64,000 bases of DNA from Dyella ginsengisoli LA-4 (GTDB lineage: Bacteria; Pseudomonadota; Gammaproteobacteria; Xanthomonadales; Rhodanobacteraceae): contig NZ_AMSF01000016.1 in NCBI RefSeq assembly GCF_000334915.1, forward strand, positions 62,001 to 126,000, read 5' to 3'. The translations under genes and the position numbers were made by a program. Positions 31,343-41,515 of this stretch are shown piece after piece (position 1 is the first letter of the stretch; each line of letters starts with the position of its first letter). Below the pieces are notes generated by a model. It did no database searches and was not told the DNA's origin. It saw nothing but the letters and a program-made list of their open reading frames with translations.

Positions 31343-31427
31343 TAGGAGCCCGCTCGCGGGCGATGCTCCTGCTCCCGATCTGCCAATGAAGCAAAAGGCC
31401 AGAGCATCGCCCGCGAGCGGGCTCCTA
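31343..31427. repeat. REPIN downstream of ftsK
   Basis: Two perfect 26-nt inverted arms (starting TAGGAGCCCGCTCGCGGGC and ending GATGCTC) are separated by 33 nt. Each arm holds its own CCCGCTCGCGGG hairpin next to the GTAGGAG tail of this REP family. It occupies the ftsK-lolA gap, 12 nt from the ftsK stop, and may form a long mRNA hairpin there. The element at 33875-33956 is the same type. Confidence 0.85.
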
Positions 31428-31438
31428 CCAAGGGCGGG

Positions 31439-33796
31439 TTACTTCGGGGGTGGTGGCGCCAGCACCTCGCGGTTGCCGTTGTGCTGCGGCGCGCTGACCA
31501 CGCCGTCGGCTTCCATCTGCTCGATCAGGCGCGCGGCCCGGTTGTAGCCGATGCGCAGGTGGCGCTGCACGCCGGAGATCGAGGCGCGCCGGGTCTGCGT
31601 GACGATGGCCACCGCCTTGTCGTACAGCTGGGTGTCGGCGTCGCCGCCCTCCTCCCCGTCCTGCGGCAGGCCGGACTCGTTGATGAACTTGCCGTCGGCG
31701 GTGGCCTGCACCTCCTCCAGCACGCCCTCGACGTACTGCGGCTCGCCCTGCGATTTGAGCCAGGCCACCACCTGGTGCACCTCGTGGTCGTCGACGAAGG
31801 CGCCATGCACGCGCTCCGGCGCAGCCGTGCCGGGCGGGAGGTAGAGCATGTCGCCGTGGCCGAGCAGCGCCTCGGCACCGGACTGGTCCAGGATCGTGCG
31901 CGAGTCGATCTTGCTCGACACCTGGAACGCGATGCGGGTCGGGATGTTGGCCTTGATCAGGCCGGTGATCACGTCCACCGACGGGCGCTGCGTGGCCAGC
32001 ACCAGGTGCACGCCGGCCGCGCGGGCCTTCTGCGCCAGGCGGGCGATCAGCTCCTCCACCTTCTTGCCGACGATCATCATCATGTCGGCGAACTCGTCGA
32101 TGATCACGACGATGTACGGCAGCGGCTCCAGCGGCTCGGCCGCCAGGTTGGGCATCTCCGGGTTCGGCCGGAACAGCGGGTCCAGCAGCGGCTGGCCGGC
32201 CTTGTCGGCCTCGGTCACCTTCTTGTTGAAGCCGGCGAGGTTGCGCACGCCGACCGCGGCCATCAGCTTGTAGCGGCGCTCCATCTCGGCGACGCACCAG
32301 CGCAGTGCGTTGGCCGCCTCCTTCATGTCGGTCACCACCGGGGCCAGCAGGTGCGGGATGCCCTCGTAGACGCTGAGCTCCAGCATCTTCGGGTCGATCA
32401 TGATCATCCGCACGTCTTTCGGGCTGGCCTTGTACAGCAGGCTGAGCACCATCGCGTTGACCGCGACGGACTTGCCCGAACCGGTGGTACCGGCCACCAG
32501 CAGGTGCGGCATCTTGGCCAGGTCGGCGACGGTGGGACGACCGCCGATGTCCTTGCCCAGCGCCAGGGTGAGCGGCGACTTCATCGCGTCGTACTTGTCC
32601 GAGCGCAGGATCTCGGACAGGTAGACGATCTGCTTCTTGGCGTTGGGGATCTCCAGGCCGATCACGTTCTTGCCGGGGATCACGTCGACCACGCGCACGC
32701 TGACCACCGACAGGCCGCGGGCGATGTCCTTGTCCAGGCTGGACACCTGCGAGCCGCGCACGCCGGCGGCCGGCTCCAGCTCGAAGCGGGTGATCACCGG
32801 CCCCGGATAGACGCCGACCACCTTGGCCTCGATGCGGAAGTCCTTCAGCTTGAGCTCCACCTGGCGCGAGAGCACCTCGAGCGTCTCTTCCGAATAGCCC
32901 GGCCCCTGCGGCGGCGCTTCGTCGAGCAGCGACAGCGGCGGCAGCTCGCCCGGCTGGGCGGCGCCGACGAACAGCGGGATCTGGGTTTCCTGGCGGGCGC
33001 GGTCACTCTTGGCCACCGGGGTCGGCGGCGCCTCGATGCGCACCGGCTCGCGCCTGGCCTGCTTGACCGCCTCGGACTTCTTCACCACCTCGCGCTCGAC
33101 GCGGGCCTGGCGCGCGGCCATCACCTCCGGCGCCTTGCGCATCTTGCCGCCGAGCCAGCCGGCCACGCGCAAGGTCGCCTGGCCGGTCCAGTCCATCAGT
33201 CGAAACCAGGACAAGCCGGTGGCCAGTGTCACCGCCACCAGGAACAGTGCCAGCAGCAGCAGCGGCGCACCGGTGGAGCCGAGCGCGCCGAGCAGCGCGT
33301 TGCCCAGCCACTGGCCGGTGATGCCGCCCACACCCTGCGGCATCACCGTATCCGGCCGGTTGGCATTGATCGCGAACAGCGCCGGCAGGGTGATGAAGAA
33401 GAACACGAAGCCGATCAGCCGCAACGACGGCTCCCACGGATGCACGTTGCGCTCGCCGCGGTGACGGAGCACCTGCACGCCGAGTATCAACAGCAGCAGC
33501 GGAAACGCGTACGACACGAGGCCGAAGATGTAGCGCAGCAGATTGGCGATGTTGGCGCCGATGGCGCCGCCGAAGTTGCGCGCATGCTCGAGCGTGCCGA
33601 CATGCCCCCAGCTCGGGTCCTGCTCGTTGTAACTGAACAGGCAGACCAGCAGGTACAGCGCCAGTGGCAGCAGCAACAGGGCACCGGCCTCGCGCAGACG
33701 ACGCTTGAGTTCGTCACTGAGGGCCGGCGGGGGATTCTTGGCTTTCTTGACGTTCGCGCTACGCGCCACCGGTGAGGACTTCCTGGGATGAGGCAT
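31439..33796 (-). CDS. ftsK: DNA translocase FtsK
   Basis: 785 aa septal DNA pump that resolves and segregates chromosome termini. N-terminus with four to five membrane helices (e.g. [17 protein letters not shown]), a short Pro/basic linker (about 255-310), then the RecA-like motor with Walker [13 protein letters not shown], Walker [14 protein letters not shown] and a C-terminal winged-helix gamma domain ([24 protein letters not shown]) that reads KOPS sites. The linker is much shorter than in E. coli FtsK (1329 aa), as usual in this order. Start at 33796 fits the family. Flanked on both sides by REPINs. Confidence 0.96.
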   Translation of the reverse strand: MPHPRKSSPVARSANVKKAKNPPPALSDELKRRLREAGALLLLPLALYLLVCLFSYNEQDPSWGHVGTLEHARNFGGAIGANIANLLRYIFGLVSYAFPLLLLILGVQVLRHRGERNVHPWEPSLRLIGFVFFFITLPALFAINANRPDTVMPQGVGGITGQWLGNALLGALGSTGAPLLLLALFLVAVTLATGLSWFRLMDWTGQATLRVAGWLGGKMRKAPEVMAARQARVEREVVKKSEAVKQARREPVRIEAPPTPVAKSDRARQETQIPLFVGAAQPGELPPLSLLDEAPPQGPGYSEETLEVLSRQVELKLKDFRIEAKVVGVYPGPVITRFELEPAAGVRGSQVSSLDKDIARGLSVVSVRVVDVIPGKNVIGLEIPNAKKQIVYLSEILRSDKYDAMKSPLTLALGKDIGGRPTVADLAKMPHLLVAGTTGSGKSVAVNAMVLSLLYKASPKDVRMIMIDPKMLELSVYEGIPHLLAPVVTDMKEAANALRWCVAEMERRYKLMAAVGVRNLAGFNKKVTEADKAGQPLLDPLFRPNPEMPNLAAEPLEPLPYIVVIIDEFADMMMIVGKKVEELIARLAQKARAAGVHLVLATQRPSVDVITGLIKANIPTRIAFQVSSKIDSRTILDQSGAEALLGHGDMLYLPPGTAAPERVHGAFVDDHEVHQVVAWLKSQGEPQYVEGVLEEVQATADGKFINESGLPQDGEEGGDADTQLYDKAVAIVTQTRRASISGVQRHLRIGYNRAARLIEQMEADGVVSAPQHNGNREVLAPPPPK

Positions 33797-33874
33797 TCGC
33801 CCAAGTCTACACAGCCGGCTGCGTCTGGAGGAACGTACGGGAGCACAACCGTGCCGGGGAACACGCGAACCAAA

Positions 33875-33956
33875 CGTAGGAGCCCGCTCGCGGGCGATGC
33901 TCTGCGCTTTGGATCGACATCCAGGCAAATGCATCGCCCGCGAGCGGGCTCCTACG
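33875..33956. repeat. REPIN upstream of ftsK
   Basis: Perfect 26-nt inverted arms (starting CGTAGGAGCCCGCTCGCGGG, ending CGATGC) separated by 30 nt, same sequence class as 31343-31427. Placed between the starts-side of ftsK (78 nt upstream of its ATG) and the 3' end of ald, so it could act as an ald transcript 3' structure or separate ald from ftsK transcription. Confidence 0.85.
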
Positions 33957-33998
33957 GGGGTGCTGCGCAGCGCCCGATGGCGGGCGCTGCCGGAGGGC

Positions 33999-35054
33999 TT
34001 ACTGCAGCGCCGGATGCACCAGCTTGCCGCCGTCGACGTTGATGCCGGCCTTCAGCGGCGCGAACTCGCGCCACTCGTTGCCGGCCGCCAGGCGCTGCAC
34101 GTACGGCAGGATCGCCGCCGAGATCGCCAGCGACGAGGTCTGCGGCACCGCACCCGGCATGTTGGTCACGCAGAAGTGGGTGACGCCGTGCACGTCGTAG
34201 GTCGGCTCCTTCCAGGTGGTCGGGCGCGAGGTCTCGAAGCAGCCGCCCTGGTCGATCGAGATGTCGACCAGCACGCTGCCCTTCTCCATGGTCTTGACCA
34301 TGTCTTCGGTGACCACGCGCGGCGCCTTGGCGCTGGGAATCAGCACGGCACCGACCACCAGGTCGGCGTCACGCACTTCCTCGGCCACCGAGGATTCGTA
34401 GGCATACAGCGAGGTGACGTTCGCACCCAGCTCCATCATCTCGGCCAGGCGATCCTGGCGCTTGTCGAACACCACCACGCGGGCGCCGGCGGCCGCGGCC
34501 AGCGAGGCAGCGGCCTTGCCTGCGGCACCGCCGCCGAGCACGACCACCTTGCCGCGCGAGGTCGAAGCCATGCCGCCCAGCAGCTTGCCCTTGCCGCCCT
34601 GCGGGCGATGCAGCAGCGTGGTGCCGATCTGGGTGGCGATGCGGCCGGCGATCACCGACATCGGCAGCAGCAGCGGCAGGCCGCCGTTCTCTTCCACCGA
34701 CTCGAACGCCACGCCGGTCAGGCCGATGTCGAGCAGGCTCTTGGTCAGCTCCGGCTCCGCGGCCAGGTGCAGGTAGCAGAACAGCAGGTGGTGCTTCTTC
34801 AGCAGGGCCAGGTCACCGGCGATCGGCTCCTTCACCTTGACGATCAGCTCGCCCTTCTCGTAGAGCGCGGCCGCGTCGGGAACCACCGTGACGCCCTGGC
34901 TGGTGTAAGCCTCATCGGAGAAGCCGCTCTTCTCGCCGGCACCCGCCTGGATGAAAACCTCGTGGCCGCGGCGCACCAGGTCGGCGGCAGCAGCGGGGAC
35001 CAGGGCGACGCGACCTTCGAGGGTCTTGGTTTCGGAAGGGATACCGATACGCAT
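33999..35054 (-). CDS. ald: Alanine dehydrogenase
   Basis: 351 aa NAD-dependent enzyme interconverting L-alanine and pyruvate plus ammonium. Family N-terminus [18 protein letters not shown], with R15, K75 (VKVKEP) and H96 (YLHLAAE) at the expected catalytic positions. The dinucleotide loop reads [14 protein letters not shown]. The C-terminus ends LVHPALQ, about 15-20 residues shorter than typical Ald (about 370 aa), without the usual terminal helix; the active site is unaffected. Divergent from trxB. In E. coli the place between trxB and ftsK holds lrp, a regulator that often controls ald elsewhere. Confidence 0.93.
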   Translation of the reverse strand: MRIGIPSETKTLEGRVALVPAAAADLVRRGHEVFIQAGAGEKSGFSDEAYTSQGVTVVPDAAALYEKGELIVKVKEPIAGDLALLKKHHLLFCYLHLAAEPELTKSLLDIGLTGVAFESVEENGGLPLLLPMSVIAGRIATQIGTTLLHRPQGGKGKLLGGMASTSRGKVVVLGGGAAGKAAASLAAAAGARVVVFDKRQDRLAEMMELGANVTSLYAYESSVAEEVRDADLVVGAVLIPSAKAPRVVTEDMVKTMEKGSVLVDISIDQGGCFETSRPTTWKEPTYDVHGVTHFCVTNMPGAVPQTSSLAISAAILPYVQRLAAGNEWREFAPLKAGINVDGGKLVHPALQ

Positions 35055-35211
35055 GGGGAAGCAGTCCTGTGGAGTTCGTGGCGTCGGCGCCAAGCAGCGC
35101 CGGCGTGGGTTGGGAAAGCCATCTGCATGACGCTTGAATCGGGCTGCCCGGTTCCCCATCCTTGCGGACCTGAGGGAACCTGCCGCCACCTCCCGTGCCG
35201 GTAGCTTCTGA

Positions 35212-36237
<1,026 letters not shown>

Positions 36238-36320
36238 TGCATCGATGGCGGCGATGACGACCGGTCGACGCCAGACCGGTATCGTGGTCGCCGCCTGACC
36301 CGCTTTCTCGAGGAGTGCCC

Positions 36321-37601
36321 ATGCCGGCCCTGAGCGCCCGCCTGCGACTGGTGCTGCTGCGGATGACCCGCCGGCTCTGGTTCCGTGCTGCGCTCTACGC
36401 GCTGGTCGGCGTCGCCACCGCCCTGCTCGGTACTGTCCTGCGCCCATGGTTGCCGGAAGGCGTAGCGGCCCGCATCGGCGCCTCGGCGGTGGGCAACATC
36501 CTCGGCATCCTCGCCTCCAGCATGCTGGCGGTGACCACCTTCTCGCTGTCCACCATGGTGGCCGCCTACAGCACGGCCGGCAGCAGCGCCACGCCGCGCG
36601 CCGCGATCCTGCTGGTGGAAGACTCCATCGCCCAGCGTGCGCTGGCCACCTTCATCGGCGTGTTCCTGTTCAGCGTGGTCGGCCTGATCGCGCTCAGCAC
36701 CGGCATCTACGGCGACAGCGGCCGGGTGGTGCTGTTCGGCGTGACGATCGTGATGATCGTGGTCATCGTGGTAACCCTGCTGCGCTGGATCGAGCAGCTC
36801 TCGAAGCTGGGCCGGGTGGCCGAGACCATCGACCGCGTCGAGCGTGCCGCGCGGCACGCGCTGCTCGAACGCGCCGCAGCGCCCCACCTGTCCGCCGCCG
36901 ACTGGGAGCCGCCTCCCGCGGACGCCTTCGTGCTGCACGGCGGACAGGTCGGTTACGTCGCCCACGTCGACCTGGCAACGCTGCAATCTCTGGCCGATGA
37001 GCATGGTCTGACGGTGTGGGTGGAGGCCGTGGCCGGCCACTTCGCCACGCCCGAAGCGCCGCTCGCGCGCCTGTCTCCGCGGCCGGAACCCGGCGTGCAC
37101 GAGCAGTTTCTCGATGCCTTCGTGATCACCGACCAGCGCGATTTCGAACAGGACCCGCGCTTTGGTCTGGTAGTGCTGACCGAGGTCGCGCAGCGGGCGC
37201 TCTCGCCGGCGGTGAACGATCCGGGCACCGCGATCGACGTGCTCGGCACCGTGACCCGCCTGCTGTGCGACTGGGCGTCAGCCGCGCGGCACGCCGCCGG
37301 CGACGGCCATCGGCCGCGGCCCGCACCGCGCCACCCGCGGGTGAGACTGCGCGCACTCGATCCGCGTGAGCTTCTCGAAGACGTCTTCACGCCGCTGGCG
37401 CGCGACAGCGCCGGCATGCTGGAAGTCGCCATCCGCCTGCACAAGTCGCTGGCAACGCTGGCCGCACTGGGCAACCCGGCCCTGCGCGATGCCGCGCGTG
37501 CCCAGGCCTCGCGCGCACTGCAGCTCGCCGACGCGAAACTCGCGCTGGAAGAAGACCGGGACCGGCTGCACGAACTCGCCGCCTGGCGAAACGCGACATG
37601 A
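36321..37601 (+). CDS. DUF2254 predicted membrane protein
   Basis: 426 aa. The N-terminal half holds about four transmembrane segments (FRAALYALVGVATALLGTV, ILGILASSMLAVTTFSLS, ALATFIGVFLFSVVGLIAL, VVLFGVTIVMIVVIVVTLL); the C-terminal half is soluble. Matches DUF2254, function unknown. The ATG at 36321 is preferred over a GTG at 36315 because AGGAG lies 5 nt before it. Its stop overlaps the next start (ATGA), so it is translationally coupled to the acyltransferase-like gene. Confidence 0.85.
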   Translation: MPALSARLRLVLLRMTRRLWFRAALYALVGVATALLGTVLRPWLPEGVAARIGASAVGNILGILASSMLAVTTFSLSTMVAAYSTAGSSATPRAAILLVEDSIAQRALATFIGVFLFSVVGLIALSTGIYGDSGRVVLFGVTIVMIVVIVVTLLRWIEQLSKLGRVAETIDRVERAARHALLERAAAPHLSAADWEPPPADAFVLHGGQVGYVAHVDLATLQSLADEHGLTVWVEAVAGHFATPEAPLARLSPRPEPGVHEQFLDAFVITDQRDFEQDPRFGLVVLTEVAQRALSPAVNDPGTAIDVLGTVTRLLCDWASAARHAAGDGHRPRPAPRHPRVRLRALDPRELLEDVFTPLARDSAGMLEVAIRLHKSLATLAALGNPALRDAARAQASRALQLADAKLALEEDRDRLHELAAWRNAT

Positions 37602-38770
37602 GCGGACCGGCCACTGCGCTGCAAGCGCGATTCCATGCGCGGATCGACGAGATTCCGGCCGCGGACTGGGACGCACTGCGACCGGACGGCAGTCCCTTCC
37701 TCTCGCATGCTTTCCTGCACGCCCTGGAGCGCACCGGCTGCATCCGCGAGGACTGGGGCTGGGCGCCGCATCATCTGGGACTTTATGACGGCGATCGGCT
37801 GGTCGCCGTCGCGCCGCTGTATCTGAAAGGCAACTCGCACGGGGAGTTCGTGTTCGACTGGAGCTGGGCCAGCGCGTGGGAACGGGCCGGCGGCGAGTAC
37901 TACCCCAAGCTGCTCAATGCGGTGCCCTACTCCCCGGTATCCGGGTCACGGCTGCTGGCCGGACGCGATGCACGGTCGCCGACGCTGCGGCGGGCGCTGG
38001 TCACCGCGATGCGCGGCGAGGTCGACCGGTTGGGGCTGTCATCGTTGCACGCGAACTTCCTCACCGAGGACGACCTGCCTGCCTTCGATGAGGTATGGCT
38101 GGCACGCACCGACGTGCAGTTCCACTGGCACAACCACGGCTACGCCGACTTCGATGCCTTCCTCGCCTCGCTCAACCACAAGAAGCGCAAGAACATCCGC
38201 CAGGAGCGCGCCCAGGTGGCGCGCAGCGGCCTGCGCATCGAGCGCCGCAGCGGCGCTGGCCTGTCGCCGGACGAGTGGCGGCACGTCCACGCGCTGTACG
38301 AGGCCACGTTCGATGCCAAGGGCAACCACGCCGCGCTGACCCGCGCCTTCTTCCTTGCGCTGGGCCAGACTCTCGGCGACGCGGTGCAGCTCGCACTGGC
38401 GTACGACGCGGAGCGGATCGTTGCCATGGCCTTGCTGATCCAGAGCCAGAGCACGCTCTACGGCCGCTATTGGGGCAGCGCGGTGGACGTACCGGGCCTC
38501 CATTTCGAGCTCTGCTACTACCAGGGCATCGAACACGCGATCGCGCGGGGCCTGACCTGCTTCGAACCCGGCGCCCAGGGCGAGCACAAGCTGGCGCGCG
38601 GCTTCCTGCCGACCTTCACCCACTCGCGCCATTACCTGGCACATCCGCAGTTCCGTCGCGCGGTGCACGACGCACTGGTGCACGAGACCGCCTCGGTGCG
38701 GGCCTACGCGGAGGAACTGCACGCACACAGCCCCTACGCCCGCGATCGCGCCCCGGAGCCCGGCGCATGA
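37598..38770 (+). CDS. FemAB/GNAT-like protein (COG3146 peptidogalycan family)
   Basis: 390 aa soluble protein of the COG3146 family, which has a GNAT-like fold and is annotated as peptidogalycan biosynthesis or N-acetyltransferase. Conserved stretches: PFLSHAFLHALERTGC, GEFVFDWSWA, AVPYSPVSGSRLL, LNHKKRKNIRQER, and GRYWGSAVDVPGLHFELCYY followed by FEPGAQGEHKLARGF. Substrate is not proven for the family. Overlaps DUF2254 upstream and aat downstream by ATGA junctions. Since aat also transfers an aminoacyl group with a GNAT fold, these two may be distant relatives, but a shared pathway is inference. Confidence 0.85.
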   Translation: MSGPATALQARFHARIDEIPAADWDALRPDGSPFLSHAFLHALERTGCIREDWGWAPHHLGLYDGDRLVAVAPLYLKGNSHGEFVFDWSWASAWERAGGEYYPKLLNAVPYSPVSGSRLLAGRDARSPTLRRALVTAMRGEVDRLGLSSLHANFLTEDDLPAFDEVWLARTDVQFHWHNHGYADFDAFLASLNHKKRKNIRQERAQVARSGLRIERRSGAGLSPDEWRHVHALYEATFDAKGNHAALTRAFFLALGQTLGDAVQLALAYDAERIVAMALLIQSQSTLYGRYWGSAVDVPGLHFELCYYQGIEHAIARGLTCFEPGAQGEHKLARGFLPTFTHSRHYLAHPQFRRAVHDALVHETASVRAYAEELHAHSPYARDRAPEPGA

Positions 38771-39516
38771 TCCGCCTGCCGCTGCTCGACCATTGGCCAC
38801 CGCAACGCTTCCCCGACCCGTCGCAGGCGCTGGCCGATCCGCCGGGCCTGCTCGCGTTCGGCGGCGACCTCTCGCCGGAGCGCCTGCGTGCGGCCTATGC
38901 ACAGGGTGTCTTTCCCTGGTTCAACGAGGGCGAACCGATCCTGTGGTGGTCACCCGACCCGCGCTGCGTGTTCCGCACCGAGCGCCTGCGCCAGCCGAAC
39001 CGGTCGTTGCGCCGCCTGCTCCTGCGCTGCGGCTGGCGTGTCACCGTCGACCGGGATTTCGCCGGCGTGATGCGGTGCTGCGCGGCACCTCGCGACGGAC
39101 AACCCGGCACCTGGATCAGCGAAGAGATGATCCAGGCCTACGCGACGCTGCACGCCCGCGGCGACGCGCACAGCGTGGAGGTATGGGACGGCAACCGTCT
39201 GGTCGGCGGGATCTACGGCGTGGCCTCGGGACGCCTGTTCAGCGGGGAATCGATGTTCAGCCGCGAGAGCGGCGGCTCCAAGGTCGCGCTGCTGGCACTG
39301 GCGCGACTGCTGCACGCATGGGGATGCCCGCTGCTGGATGCCCAGGTCAGCAACCCGCACCTGCTCGGCCTGGGTGCGGAGGAAATGCCGCGGGCGGAGT
39401 TCATCACAGCGCTGCGCCCGCTCGTGCTGCAGCGGATGGATCCTGCGGCGTGGCTTGACGTCAGTCCATTGACGGCGACCGAGCTGGCACAGCTCAGCCC
39501 GGCACCTGCAGGGTGA
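38767..39516 (+). CDS. aat: Leucyl/phenylalanyl-tRNA-protein transferase
   Basis: 249 aa, transfers Leu or Phe from tRNA to N-terminal Arg/Lys of proteins, marking them for ClpAP (N-degron pathway). Family hallmarks: FPDPSQALADPPGLLAFGGDLS, GVFPWFNEGEPILWWSPDPR, TWISEEMIQAY, and GRLFSGESMFSRESGGSKVAL. The ATG overlaps the upstream stop (ATGA). The 3' end overlaps the convergent methyltransferase gene by 23 nt. In E. coli aat is also near trxB, separated by cydDC. Confidence 0.96.
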   Translation: MIRLPLLDHWPPQRFPDPSQALADPPGLLAFGGDLSPERLRAAYAQGVFPWFNEGEPILWWSPDPRCVFRTERLRQPNRSLRRLLLRCGWRVTVDRDFAGVMRCCAAPRDGQPGTWISEEMIQAYATLHARGDAHSVEVWDGNRLVGGIYGVASGRLFSGESMFSRESGGSKVALLALARLLHAWGCPLLDAQVSNPHLLGLGAEEMPRAEFITALRPLVLQRMDPAAWLDVSPLTATELAQLSPAPAG

Positions 39517-40168
39517 ACAGGATCGAGGCCGGTCGTCCGGTCTCCGGATCCAGCGGTTCGGCCACTTCGCAGAGCGCCAGGCCCGCCAGGCGGAAGCTTC
39601 GCTGCCAGCCGGCCAAGGTGCGGAAGTACCACGGCGCCGCCGCGCCGAAGCCCTCGCCGCAGCCGGCCCACGAGCCCTCGCGCCAGCCGTCGCGATACGG
39701 GGCCTCTCCGCCGGCGCTCCACGGGTGCAGGGTCTGGATCACCAGCGCACCGCCCGGCGCCAGCAGGGCCGGCATGCCGCGCAGCAGTGCGTCCACCGAA
39801 GCATCGCCAAGCAGCGAGAAATTGCAGACCACCAGGTCGGCCCGCTCGCCCAGTCCGCCGGCCGCGACCGCCGCATAGTCCATCACGCGATAGCGCCCGG
39901 CCCCGGCCGTGCTTGCGGCGTCGACCAGCGCTGGCACCATGTCGACACCGAGTACGTCGATGCCCTGCCCGGCCAGCGCGCGACTCAGCCAGCCCTCGCC
40001 ACAGCCCAGGTCGATCACGCTGCGGGGCGCACGGGCATGGATCGCGGCCAGCACGGCCGCGTCGGTGACCCGGCGCCGGCTGGCGATGCGCCCCTCGCGG
40101 ACCGCCCGCGACCACGGCGCGGCGCTGTCGTGCCAGACGCGCAGGATCGCCTCCTCCGCGTCCCTCAT
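39494..40168 (-). CDS. Class I SAM-dependent methyltransferase
   Basis: 224 aa Rossmann-fold methyltransferase. Motif I VIDLGCGEGWLSRALA, motif II VLGVDMVPALVDAA, acidic loop VMDYAAV, and post-motif LLAPGGALVIQTLHPW are all visible. The substrate is unknown; overall it looks like a UbiE/Methyltransf_11 small-molecule enzyme. Starts 5 nt after the... ispG lies 5 nt downstream on the same strand the other way round: this gene ends at 39494 and its start (40168) is 4 nt from the ispG stop, so ispG and this gene are likely cotranscribed. Confidence 0.85.
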   Translation of the reverse strand: MRDAEEAILRVWHDSAAPWSRAVREGRIASRRRVTDAAVLAAIHARAPRSVIDLGCGEGWLSRALAGQGIDVLGVDMVPALVDAASTAGAGRYRVMDYAAVAAGGLGERADLVVCNFSLLGDASVDALLRGMPALLAPGGALVIQTLHPWSAGGEAPYRDGWREGSWAGCGEGFGAAAPWYFRTLAGWQRSFRLAGLALCEVAEPLDPETGRPASILFTLQVPG

Positions 40169-40172
40169 CCGC

Positions 40173-41432
40173 TCAGGCCTCGCGGCTGGCGTAGTGGGTT
40201 TCGACGTAGTCGTCGAGGATGCCGATGAACTCGCTGGCGATGTTGTCGCCGCGCAGCGTCATTGCCTTCTCGCCGTCGATGAACACCGGTGCCGCCGGCG
40301 CCTCGCCGTTGCCCGGCAGGGAGATGCCGAGATTGGCGTGCTTGGATTCGCCCGGCCCGTTCACCACGCAGCCCATCACCGCCAGGGTGAGGTTCTCCAC
40401 GCCGTCGTACTTCACCCGCCACAGCGGCATCTGCTCGCGCACGTGGGCCTGCACGGTCTTGGCCAGTTCCTGGAAGAACTCGCTGGTGGTGCGGCCGCAG
40501 CCCGGACAGGCGGTGACCAGCGGCGTGAACGCGCGCAGGCCCATGGTCTGCAGCAGCTCCTGCGCCACGATCACCTCGCCGGTGCGCGCGCCGCCGGGCT
40601 CCGGTGTGAGCGAGATGCGGATGGTGTCGCCGATGCCTTCCTGCAACAGCACGGCGAGCGCCGCAGCCGAGGCGGTGATGCCCTTCGAACCCATGCCGGC
40701 CTCGGTCAGGCCCAGGTGCAGCGCGTAGTTGCCGCGCGCGGCGAGGTCGCGGTACACCGCGATCAGCTCCTGCACGCCGGAGACCTTGGCCGACAGGATG
40801 ATGCGCTCGCGCGGCAGGCCGATTTCCTCGGCCTTGGCGGCCGAGTCCAGCGCCGAGCGGATCAGCGCCTCGCGCGCCACGTGGGCAGCGTCCCACGGCT
40901 GCGCGCGCTTCGCGTTCTCGTCCATCAGCATGGCGACCATGGCCTGGTCCAGCGAGCCCCAGTTGGCACCGATGCGCACCGGCTTGCCGTACTCGATGGC
41001 CTTCTCGATGATCGCGCCGAACTGCGCGTCCTTCTTCTTGCCGAAACCGACGTTGCCGGGGTTGATGCGGTACTTCGCCAGCAGCTCGGCGCAGGCCGGC
41101 TCGGCTTCCAGCAACTGGTGGCCGTTGTAGTGGAAGTCACCGATGATCGGCACATCGACGCCCATCATCTGCAGCCGCTCGACGATGCGCGGCACCGCCG
41201 CAGCGGCCGCCGGCGTGTTGACCGTGATGCGCACCAGTTCCGAGCCGGCGCGGGCCAGCTCGGCGATCTGCTTGGCGGTGCTGGCCGCATCCTCGGTGTC
41301 GGTGTTGGTCATCGACTGCACGACGATCGGCGCGCCGCCACCGACGGTGACCTTGCCGATCTGCACGCCGACGCTGGGGCGGCGCGGTTCGGCTTCGGCG
41401 GGACGCGGGGCGGGCTGGAAAGATTCGCTCAT
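40173..41432 (-). CDS. ispG: 4-hydroxy-3-methylbut-2-enyl-diphosphate synthase
   Basis: 419 aa iron-sulfur enzyme of the MEP isoprenoid pathway. N-terminal TIM barrel with [16 protein letters not shown] and [13 protein letters not shown]-terminal [4Fe-4S] domain with [12 protein letters not shown] and the third cysteine in [11 protein letters not shown]. The start at 41432 gives an N-terminal extension of about 20 residues before VQIGKV, acceptable in this group. The open frame continues far upstream, antisense to nothing functional and overlapping the acetyl-CoA hydrolase gene in another frame; that extension is not real. Confidence 0.96.
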   Translation of the reverse strand: MSESFQPAPRPAEAEPRRPSVGVQIGKVTVGGGAPIVVQSMTNTDTEDAASTAKQIAELARAGSELVRITVNTPAAAAAVPRIVERLQMMGVDVPIIGDFHYNGHQLLEAEPACAELLAKYRINPGNVGFGKKKDAQFGAIIEKAIEYGKPVRIGANWGSLDQAMVAMLMDENAKRAQPWDAAHVAREALIRSALDSAAKAEEIGLPRERIILSAKVSGVQELIAVYRDLAARGNYALHLGLTEAGMGSKGITASAAALAVLLQEGIGDTIRISLTPEPGGARTGEVIVAQELLQTMGLRAFTPLVTACPGCGRTTSEFFQELAKTVQAHVREQMPLWRVKYDGVENLTLAVMGCVVNGPGESKHANLGISLPGNGEAPAAPVFIDGEKAMTLRGDNIASEFIGILDDYVETHYASREA

Positions 41433-41515
41433 GGGGAGGGCTTGGACACGTGGCCGCGAGGGCGCGGCGGAAGCCTGCAAGGATACCCGATGCGCCCGCG
41501 CGCACCCCAGCAGGA

